Origin: Mesostigma viride
Lineage: Eukaryota > Streptophyta > Mesostigmatophyceae > Mesostigmatales > Mesostigmataceae
Assembly: GCA_009746045.1 (NCBI GenBank)
Contig: RPFO01000090.1
Span: forward strand, 1,574,689-1,638,688
Direction of reading: 5' to 3'
Length of the DNA: 64,000 nt
Positions 11,034-19,000 of this stretch are shown piece after piece. Every line of letters starts with the position of its first letter. The stretch's first letter is position 1. Made by a program: the position numbers and the translations under genes. The notes beneath the pieces are model-generated. The model ran no database searches. It worked only from the letters and a program-made list of their open reading frames with translations, and was not told the DNA's origin.

Positions 11034-11154
11034 GGTGCTGCCGTCTTCCCCATCGACGTCGTCAAGACCGATGTCGCCAAGAAGGATGATGCAATCACTC
11101 TCGGCCATGTTTAACTCATGTGGGCCTTCATGGCCATACGGGAAATATTATTGA
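11034..11154 (+). CDS. Possible last exon of the polyQ gene
   Basis: A strong acceptor-like tract (TTCTTTTGTTCACATGCAG, ending 11,033) precedes an open frame reading VLPSSPSTSSRPMSPRRMMQ and ending at TGA (about 11,152). A second frame (AAVFPIDVVKTDVAKKDD) is open to 11,114. If spliced to the polyQ exon, the whole octamer minisatellite would be intronic. This is inference from splice signals only. Confidence 0.25.
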
Positions 11155-11644
11155 ATCAGTTCTTTGACACTGAGTTGGCACTACGCAACACCTTTGATGC
11201 ACATGAGTGCAGGGCGCATGTGTTGAAACCATGCAACCGTGGCGATCCCTCAAAAAGTTTGGTTATGTAATAAGTGACACAATTATTCCGGACGTATGAT
11301 GGCCCAGCGTCCTGTAAGGTTGAGTTGTCTTGGAGGAGGAGCGTGATGACCGCGGAAGCCGCGTGGGTGTCTGTAGTGCTATATCTTGAAGATGTACGGT
11401 CTTGGAAGAGTTATGGTCTTGGAATCATATAATAATGAGCTTGGAATAAAGTTGCGGGCAGCCTTCAATTGGCATATGTTGTCTCATTGATGTTGTCTCA
11501 TTGCGTTAATGGGTCAATTGTCTTAGTTTATATAATGTATATCTTGGGAAACTCATTGCTTCAATAAAATGCATGCTAGGCGCAATCAACCCCCACAAAC
11601 ACATCTGAAAACTGCACACTGCATCAAATGTATCCTAGACAAAA
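11155..11644. other. 3' region of the nested element, no gene seen
   Basis: AT-richer DNA leading to the right inverted end. It includes ATCAAATGTATCCTAG, a partial direct copy of the terminal motif, just before the terminus. No supported coding sequence. Confidence 0.4.
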
Positions 11645-11678
11645 AAATGTATCCTAATCCGGTAAAACCACCCCAACG

Positions 11679-12077
11679 TCAATTTGGCCGCGATGAATAA
11701 TCTAGCATGTGTGCCTGCGACGGTAGAACTCGACATTCGTGGGTTATTTTGATGCAGCAAGAGCCGTTTAGTAACGGACACCATGAAAATAACCTAAGCA
11801 TCTTCGATCTGCGGCCATTTCCTGTCATTTCTAAAATGATTTCGTTCAGGCCTGCGCGATCCGCGGTTAATCCATCCATGGCTGGCTGGCTTTTCTTGCG
11901 CGCCTGGGTAGGAAATAATGCCGGCCGTGGTACGTTGATTTGCCGCATGTCACCGCCCAGTCTGTTTGCGCTCTTAATGAACCTGGCATGAAACTTTTTG
12001 CGCCGTTTCTGGGTTTTTCTTGCTATTTTGTTCTCCACTTGTTGCAGTTGTGCTATCAGATTTTCCGCAGCTTTCAA
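11679..12077 (-). CDS. Short basic ORF of the outer element
   Basis: A 132-codon minus-strand frame whose first third looks like a charged helix (ENLIAQLQQVENKIARKTQK, then RRKKF). The rest has no recognisable motif. It sits inside the outer hAT-like element, close to where the nested element interrupted it. It could be a remnant exon of a transposase N-terminus, but no zinc finger, DDE or RNase H signature is present. Weakly supported. Confidence 0.2.
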   Translation of the reverse strand: MKAAENLIAQLQQVENKIARKTQKRRKKFHARFIKSANRLGGDMRQINVPRPALFPTQARKKSQPAMDGLTADRAGLNEIILEMTGNGRRSKMLRLFSWCPLLNGSCCIKITHECRVLPSQAHMLDYSSRPN

Positions 12078-12149
12078 TGGTTTTCCTTACGCTGCGTATG
12101 CCATGCTTCCTAAAGCTACCCAGAATTGATCGGGCAGTTATCTGGCTTT

Positions 12150-12355
12150 GCTACGCTTCCTGTATGGAGGTTTTCACACGGTAGACATTCTATATTGCGT
12201 AGTCAAGGACCCTAGCTGCCTGGGAGCGGCATCACCGTTGCAAGGAGCTGGCGAGCTCATAGACGCCTGTCATGCTCTTCAGCCTGCTGGAAAACAAGGT
12301 TGTTGTATGGAAGGTGAGAATATGTGAGTTACTTATCACATCCCCACCTGTTTAG
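12150..12355. other. Outer-element DNA, no gene seen
   Basis: Non-coding by eye. It leads into a fragment related to the 3' end of the ORF1-only LINE at 42,838-44,593. Confidence 0.3.
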
Positions 12356-12432
12356 CCTCCGTGGTTCCCCAACGGGGACACGAGATTAATTAATATTAAT
12401 TAATTAATTCAGTTAATTAATTAATTAATGCA
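12355..12432 (+). repeat. LINE 3' end with TTAA-repeat tail
   Basis: CTCCGTGGTTCCCCAACGGG, ACACGAG and then many TTAAT/TTAA units. The reverse complement of 42,832-42,885 has the same order (CTCCGTGACTCCCCAACGGG, GCACGAG, then TTAATTAA units). I infer a 5'-truncated relative of the ORF1-only LINE, ending in a TTAA-type microsatellite tail. Confidence 0.5.
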
Positions 12433-12539
12433 CACCACGAGTCACACACCTGTAGTCACATGCAGCTCAGTATATTCACATAGCATCGCACCATGCAAAC
12501 ATACTACATGCATTAATTGTATACTACTGTAGTATTTGC

Positions 12540-12845
12540 GTGCATGCACAGCCACATATATATATTAAAATATATAATTACTTGCATCAAAGTGAAGGCA
12601 CCCAAGTAAACATAACCAATATAAAGCCACATATATACACATACACACAATTATGCATGCGCACGTTTACATTCTCAGTATTACATGCAATACATCGATC
12701 GTGTCCACAATATCCACCGTATAGAGTATAGCCGAGGGTAGGGCAACCTTGGATTATGTCCAAAACAGTGTTAAAAACATGTGGATTGATGGTGGGTGTC
12801 TTAAAATGTGTAAAATCAGAGTATTCTGAGTGTGTCCGTACGAAA
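12540..12845. other. AT-rich region with a diverged LINE-tail-like repeat
   Basis: Contains a diverged copy (12,553-12,603) of the repeat at 14,336-14,394. Open frames here are short and not supported as genes. It ends in the right subterminal repeats of the hAT-like element. Confidence 0.35.
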
Positions 12846-12937
12846 ACGTATAATACCGTATTATACCGCATTATACCGTATTATACATTATACTCCACCG
12901 TGACCGTATAACGCGTATAACGTACGATCTCACTCTG
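12846..12937. repeat. Right TIR and subterminal repeats of the hAT-like element
   Basis: Copies of CGTATAATACCGTATTATAC are followed by GTATAACGCGTATAACG and the terminus GATCTCACTCTG (12,926-12,937). Read in reverse complement it matches the left end, CAGAGTGAGATC then a TACG, with a more variable inner part. CCCACATG follows immediately. Confidence 0.75.
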
Positions 12938-14050
12938 CCCACATGGCCGTACACAGGAGGCAAACTTGTCGCGCTCAGCCACAGCGGCAGCAGCGCCGGC
13001 ATCCACAGCCGCCCGGACTCAGGATGCGTGACAGTCGACGTCAACATCAACATGGCGACCGGAGAGCGGCCGAGCCACGGAGACATCGATGAGCAGGTGG
13101 CAACCCTGCCCGTCGTAGTCAAGCACGGTAATGTCAGGGCGGTGGTTGGGTGAGTAGAGGGCGGCACCATTCGCGTCCTCGCACTCAATGATGGTGGAGT
13201 TGGGAAAGACTGACCGAACCATATTATGGCACGGCACCACCCGGATCGAGGATCAGACTCAGCGGTATGGAGATAGAGGAACCAGTTCTGGTTCTGCTGG
13301 CCACCCATGCACGCGATGTAGTGCGTCCCAGTAGTATCGAGAGCAAGCCCGCAGCTGCCGCAGGACGCACCTGCCGTGATGCATGAGAGGTTGCGGGGCA
13401 AACAGCTGGTGGCGGAGAGCGATGGCGTAAAGGGCCGGCACCAGCGTGAACAGAGGGCTCATGGGGAGGGCGCGCAGGAATGCGGCCCGGCCCCACGCTC
13501 CCCTCAAGGGAAACGGAGTGAAGCCAAGCCTTCCCCTGATCGTTCAAGCTCGCATGCACGGACCCATCCAGTCGGCACAGTGTAGTATACCCGTGTAGGT
13601 CTTTTGTTGTTTTTCATGAGCGCAGGCAGGGAAGACACTAGGACGTACTGACGACAGTGGACACGCCGGGCGTGCCCCGCGGGGCAGGCGACGGTGGACG
13701 GCCTGGGCCTGCAGGGCGGACGAGGTCGCAGGCCTGCTGGATCCCAAGGTAAGAATCCTGCACAGCCTGCACAAAGGGGAAGGGGGATGGGGTGACCAAG
13801 TCGGGAATGGCGCTGACGGCGCTGGGGACCAACCGGCGGATCTCCGGCGCCCAGGCCTGAGCAACAGAGCCAAGGAAGGCGGCGGGGGCGCGAGTCGGGC
13901 GGCCGGCGCGGGTGAGCCCACACTTGCATGCCCATGCGGCATGCAGGGGAGGGTGGCCAAGCGCATGGAGTGAGCTGGCAGGCTAGGGCCGGGGAGGCGC
14001 ATGCACCTGCAAGGCGGCCTGAATGCGCTCATCATGGCCTTCGGCGGCAA
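12938..14050 (-). pseudogene. LINE with restriction-like endonuclease, proximal part (decayed)
   Basis: On the minus strand, in several frames, this holds the post-RT end of a LINE protein: PDLVTPSPFPFVQAVQDSYL, KTYTGILHCADW, a zinc knuckle (CGSCGLALDTTGTHYIAC, C-x2-C-x8-H-x4-C) and the nuclease motif (HRPDITVLDYDGQGCHLLID then VSVARPL). Family knowledge: a CCHC knuckle followed by RPD...D is the endonuclease module of R2/NeSL-type site-specific LINEs and relatives. At least three frameshifts break it. It is cut at 12,938 by the hAT-like element and resumes at 118. No RT motif is visible, so the copy is truncated or continues in unreadable form above 14,050. Confidence 0.75.
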
Positions 14051-14176
14051 GCCGCACCAAGTGGGTGAATATATATTCTGATCTTCTGATCAGGCACGCC
14101 GCAAAGGTGAAAACCATTTGCGTTCAGCCGGGCCGCGGAAAACGCGGAAAAACGCGATCCATTGCATGTGCAAATG

Positions 14177-14245
14177 AATCCGACCGGAATCGAACTGGGG
14201 ACCTCTCGCACCAACTTTCGCTGACTATAGGACGGACGTCTCATA
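14177..14245 (-). repeat. tRNA-like B-box fragment
   Basis: On the minus strand GTTGGTGCGAGAGG is followed by CCCCAGTTCGATTCCGG, resembling part of a D-arm and a T-arm with Pol III B box (GGTTCGANNCC-like). The spacing is too short for a full tRNA and no proper anticodon arm or acceptor stem can be folded. It may be a tRNA-derived SINE remnant or chance. Confidence 0.2.
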
Positions 14246-14335
14246 TATGTCCTTATGTTGCATGCCCATCTCACCTCCGTAATTTATCATTCTCAATGAA
14301 TATATATGTACTTATGTATGTAAGTAATTTTGAAA

Positions 14336-14394
14336 TATATATTAAAAATATAATTACTTACAGCAGAGTGAAATCACTCAAACCAAAGCAAACG
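14336..14394 (-). repeat. 3'-end repeat downstream of LINE copy 2
   Basis: Inverted near-copy of 1,146-1,206, lying about 80 bases beyond the stop of the LINE at 14,476 on the same coding strand. It includes a small self-complement (GAGTGAAATCACTC) and an AT tail. Probably part of the LINE 3' UTR. Confidence 0.5.
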
Positions 14395-14475
14395 CCCAGC
14401 TATAAACCTATATACAGAGCCATGTCAAAGCTCTATACTACGATAAGACCAATGGAAACGCCTAACGGGAGGAAC

Positions 14476-15570
14476 CTAATAGCCCTGCTGCACCGCAAAA
14501 TCAGCCCGCGTACGGCGGAGCATGATGTCAGCCATGGCCCGAGTCAGCGCCACCGACAAGCGCTGACGCCAATATGACGTCCAGGTCCGCGCCGACCATG
14601 GGGCCCGCTGGCCCTCCAGGTCCAGCCGGTCCTCCCGGAGCCGACAACACTCCTTGAAGAAGGCGGAGGTCAGGGGCCCCATGGCCCCAAACTCCTCCAG
14701 GACAAAGGGCACCACACGATGGTGCCCGACGTCGCCGTAGGCCAGGAGCTTGGCCCGCTCCGCCCGGTCCGCCGTGTAACCTGCCGTGAGGGAGGCCCCA
14801 GCCACGTGGCTAAGAGCCAAGGGCCGCGCCACCGAAACGTCAATAAGCAGATGCCGGCCACCCCCCTCAAAGTCCAGCACCACGATGTCAGGCCGGTGGT
14901 TGGGGGAATAGAAGGCAGCGCCATCCGCATCCTCGGACCGGATGTTCGCGTGGGGGAAAACCGACCGAATCATGGCGAGCACCACCGTCAGGAGGACAGT
15001 GTGCAAATACAAATACCAATTCTGATTCTGTTGGCCCCCCATGCAGGCAAGGTAGTGAGTCCCCGTGGGATCCAGCGGCTGCCCACAGCTACCACAAGGC
15101 CGCCCGGCCGGAACAAGAGGCTGCGGGGCAAATAGCTGGTGCCGTAGCGCCACCGAGTAGTGGCTGGGAGCCAAGGCGAATGGGGGGGCCATGGGAAGAG
15201 CACGAAGGTATGCCGAGCCCACACTCCGCAAGGAAAGCGAGAACAGCCACGCACGTCCCTGGGCGTTGAGGTCCGCGAAAAGAGCAATCCAATCAGCCGT
15301 GTGCAGAATACCCGCGTAGGTTTTCTGGTGTTTATCGATGACGCGAGCAGGGAATGCGGCGGGAGATTGAACGGAGGCGACCGAGGGAGTGCCGCGAGGC
15401 AGGTGGCGCTGTACCGCCTGAGCGGCACGGACGGGAGAACAGGCCTGCTGGATCTCAGCATAGGCCTCCTGGATGGCGGTGACGAAGGGCAAAGGGCTGC
15501 TGGGGTCCAGGAGGTCAGGCGCTGCCGTTGCCAAAAGGGGCAGGAGCCGGCACATTTTGAAATATATATG
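14476..15570 (-). pseudogene. 5'-truncated LINE with intact zinc knuckle and RLE-like endonuclease
   Basis: A single minus-strand frame, 360-377 residues. Landmarks in order: PDLLDPSSPLPFVTAIQEAY, QKTYAGILHTADWIALFADL, zinc knuckle CGSCGQPLDPTGTHYLAC, NQNWYLYLHTV, nuclease core HRPDIVVLDFEGGGRHLLID plus VSVARPL, then VVPFVLEEFGAMGP and a C-terminal helix with SYWRQRLSVALTRAMADIM. The RPD-x(n)-D-V-S pattern is the PD-(D/E)XK-like endonuclease of RLE LINEs. The RT domain is missing and homology begins near 15,570, as in 5'-truncated insertions. This piece has no internal stop, unlike the copy at 12,938, so it is the younger of two tandemly placed relatives in the same orientation. Confidence is high for the family and low for function. 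Confidence 0.8.
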
Positions 15571-15609
15571 TACGTGCACATTTATTTGATGAAGCTGCAT
15601 CTCATGCAA

Positions 15610-16060
15610 CCTTATTTAAACAATTATGTGCGCTGTCGCTCAGGGCGGAACACAGTACATGCAATTTATTAATGAATTCATATCAAGGCACGTATGCTAC
15701 TTCATAGTGCTACGTGGGCGTCCGAATACTGCGTGCCGACTAGCTGGATTGAGCCTGAAACTACGTCGATCTCTCATGCATGCAACTGAAACGTGACCAT
15801 GCCAGGTGCTTGTCTCGATCTACGTACGACAAATGCTTATAAATCCCATTACAAAGCATAATTTGGTACACGTCAGGACTTCCGCACAGAGCAGCTGCCT
15901 GGTAGCCTTGCATAGACACCTCATGCATATGGTGCGGCAAGCTGTTGAAGCCATGAAATGGGGAAGCTATGCAGGTTGCTTTTGAGACCTAGCTGGCCGA
16001 GCTGACCAGTAATTGAGACCTGGTCGATTGACTTTTTGGTGTAGAGCTAGCCGAAAAACT
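15610..16060. other. Intergenic, no gene seen
   Basis: Between the LINE and the 3' end of the MscS-like gene. No repeat or open frame of note; presumably includes the gene's 3' UTR. Confidence 0.35.
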
Positions 16061-16066
16061 ATAATC

Positions 16067-19000
16067 TCACGCGACCGCTTGGTCCAACGCATTCCTCTGC
16101 ACCACAGGGACCAGATGCATCGGCAGCTGCGCCAGCTGCGCGCCGTGCTGCTGGATTACCTCGGTGACGCGCGCAAGAATTTCCCCCTTGGCCTTGTGGT
16201 ACACTTCAACCTCGCAAGCGCTCACGTCGGCCAGGATTAGGATCTCGGCGCCCACCAGCGTGAACCCGTGGAGGCACGCCTGCGCCAGGAAGCTCTCCTC
16301 GTGGCTGGGTACGGAGCGCAGCACGGCCTCAATGTCGGAACAGATGGCGAGCACTTTGGGGATCTCCACGCTCCTGCAGCAGTGACCCCAAATTTGAGAG
16401 AAATACCCCCCCCAAAAAAATTATTCAAAGGCCCACGTCCCAACACATACACACACACAAATGCCCCCCACCAAACAGAAAATTTTTTACCTCTTAATTA
16501 GAACTCCTGATGTTAGCTATAGTCAATTGCAGAAAAACATATGCAGTATAGAAAGACTATATGCAATGTCCAACGCGCTAGACCTTACATAGGGGGGGCC
16601 TTGGTGGTGGAATACCGACGGGTGGATGGATGGTCTCGGCCCCGTGATGTGGCACATGTGCTGGATGGTTGTGCCTGAACTCTTAAAGGATGACACACAT
16701 TCACATGCTTGGCCGCAAGTTTCGTCCATCCAAACGGAGCACACCATCAGATACGAACACAGCTAGGTTGCTACAGCTACCAAAACCTTGATGCTCTGTC
16801 ACCGACCCAGTCTAGCTGAGACGCTCCGCACGCGAGACCCTACTAACGACTCAGCACAGTCCACCTTATTGTCTGACAGCTAGTCACCTTTTTGTCAGCT
16901 AAAGTCGAGGACAATGCTAACGGCCGCTCGCCATGTGGCACGCCGTGGTCAAGCAATGATGTACACAAAGGTCTCCAGCTCCTGGCGGCTGTCAGCGTGT
17001 CACATATGCTGCTCTCTCTCTCTTGACCGCTGCACTGCAATGCACGGATGATTCTCTTAACAATGGGTTAACCAGGGTTAAGCAACAAAGTTTGGTTTAC
17101 AAGGTCTTGACATTATCGAGTCTCATGCAGCTCCTACACCCACCCATGTCACTTAATCTGACGCCTGCTGTGCCCCTACCCTAGTGCATATCTAGGCAAG
17201 CGAACACCACCGTCGAATTCACCCCGCGGCAGGCAAACACCACTGGCAGGCAACCACCAGCACTGTGGCTGCCCAAGGTCCTGTCCATCAATCCACTCCT
17301 GAAATGCCTCCCGCGGCTGCAGAACCTCGGTAATGAGCTTGTTTATTGAGGTCACATGGCATTCTTGACAAGATCAGATAGTGCACTGTCACAAGGACAC
17401 ACAGTATTGAACTACCTGATCCCACACGTCACTCGGGTTAATAAGCAACCCGTTTCGTCCGGTGGCTACCAGCCCCCGTGATCACCCGCGCACCCGTTCC
17501 AAAGGCAACACGGTGGTACTATACACGGAGTTCGGAAACACGACAAACGGATTCCTATCTCGATACAGGCGCTGACTGGCAACTCCCTCACGCAATAGTT
17601 ATAGAGACCAGCCGCCGCCCACCCCATACTGACCAGCATTTTCTCGCAGGTACGTGCCTTACAGTGACCAGCAACCGCCCACCTTATACTGACCAGCTCC
17701 CTCACACACCTCATTACAGTGACCAGCAACCGCCCACCTTATGGTGACCAGCTCCCTCACGCGCCGGAACTGCTTCCGCGAGTCGTTCTGAACGATAACG
17801 CTAGCAAAGACGCTGTTGGGCACGACCATCGGCGCGCCCTCCTCCGTCGACAACTCCGTCTGCTGCAGCGAGACCTTCTCGACGCGGCCCGCCAGCGGCC
17901 CGCTGCCGCCCCCCGTCACGCTGAATGTTCGGATGCGCTCCCCGGGCACAAACGGCGTGGACAGCATCAGCGTCAAGCCCGACATCATGTTGGCGCCGAC
18001 TTTCTGCGCGGCGAGGCTCAGGGTCACCCCCCCGATGCCTGACAGGGTGAGCAGGCCGCGCGTGTTGTAGCCGACGACATCGAGGGCGAGCAGCGCGCCG
18101 CCGAGCGCGGTGATGAAGGGGAGCACGCGGAACACCGCCCTGCAGGGGATGCATGGTGGGGGAGGGTCAAGTGCGATTGTAACATTAATTAAAAACAATG
18201 CATTTCGCAGGCTTGATAATGTTTCCATACTATGCTATCCGAAGGGGCGATAAACGGGAGCACACGAAGGACCGCCCTGAGCCCTGCCATAGAAGATGCG
18301 CACGTTATATGATTTGATAAGGGATTATGCGTGACCAATCGATCAGTGTTGCGTCACTGATGCACAGAGGAGGACTGGGGTACGGGTGCATGGGTGTAAC
18401 ATTTATTTACCTCATTCAGAAGGTTGCTGAACGTTGTGTTCATTGACAGAGCTGTCAATGAGCTGACGATGATAACAGGTAACCGAAAACTATTGAGATA
18501 GGCATGCACAAAGAGGTGTAACTAGTATAGTCAGTTTTTAAACTGTCAGTAACAATAACAAAGTAATGTAACAAGATGCACCGAATCCCATACTACACAT
18601 AAACTATATCGAAAGGCATGCTGTGATGTGTCCATGGTATATGCGGCCAAACCTGATCACTCCATTTATTTGTGACGATGAAAGCTTCGAAAAGTGTGTC
18701 AACAGGCAGCACTCCGCGGCAGCGGGCGACTTGCCATGCGGTATCCCATCGGCACCGGAACCAACTGTCCGCCTATAAGGTATTCAGTTCAGTTCAGTTC
18801 GGTTCAGTTCGGTTCAGTTCAGTTCAGTTCAGTTCAGTTCAGTTCAGTCCAGTCCAGTCCAGTCCAGTCCAGTCCAGTCCAGTCCAGTCCAGTCCAGTCC
18901 AGTCCAGTCCAGTCCAGTCCAGTCCAGTCCAGTCCAGTCCAGTCCAGACCAGTCCAGTCCAGTCCAGTCCAGTCCAGTCCAGTCCAGTCCAGTCCAGTCC

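Larger units (their letters stand above)
607..11673. mobile_element. 11.1-kb nested DNA element with 29-bp perfect TIRs
   Basis: Positions 607-635 begin GGGTGGTTTTACCGGATTAG, and 11,645-11,673 are the exact reverse complement over 29 bases. Both ends are flanked by CAA (604-606 and 11,674-11,676), consistent with a 3-bp target duplication. Three-base duplications occur in PIF/Harbinger-type elements, but the usual TWA site is absent and no DDE transposase is visible, so the superfamily is open. The left end also forms a hairpin: TTAGGATACATTTG and its complement separated by 8 bases (about 622-657). Cargo includes the Gly/Ala/Arg-rich gene at 3,718-6,274, a polyQ gene near 8,826-11,154, a piggyBac-like MITE and several minisatellites. 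Confidence 0.7.
119..12937. mobile_element. 12.8-kb hAT-like DNA transposon inserted in a LINE
   Basis: The left end reads CAGAGTGAGATC (119-130) and the right end is its exact reverse complement (12,926-12,937). Similarity continues inward as TACG plus GTATAATACGG-type repeats. Both ends abut an exact 8-bp duplication, CCCACATG, at 111-118 and 12,938-12,945. Removing the element and one duplication joins the two LINE halves in frame across the junction (YGHVG + GPHRV). An 8-bp duplication and ends starting CAG are typical of hAT transposons; the family is inferred, since no transposase is recognisable. Most of its length is a second nested element (607-11,673), so the original hAT-like element was about 1.75 kb and probably non-autonomous. 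Confidence 0.8.

Noticed and set aside
9483-11154. Several plus- and minus-strand open frames of 350-530 codons (Ala-Trp-Leu-Arg-Gly-Cys-Val or Ser-His-Ala-Ala-Thr-Gln-Pro cycles)
   Set aside because: They come from the stop-free octamer repeat, are open in many frames at once, and have no domain outside the repeat.
14177-14245. Full tRNA gene
   Set aside because: B-box-like T-arm present, but no cloverleaf with a proper anticodon arm or acceptor stem can be folded; kept only as a weak tRNA-like fragment.
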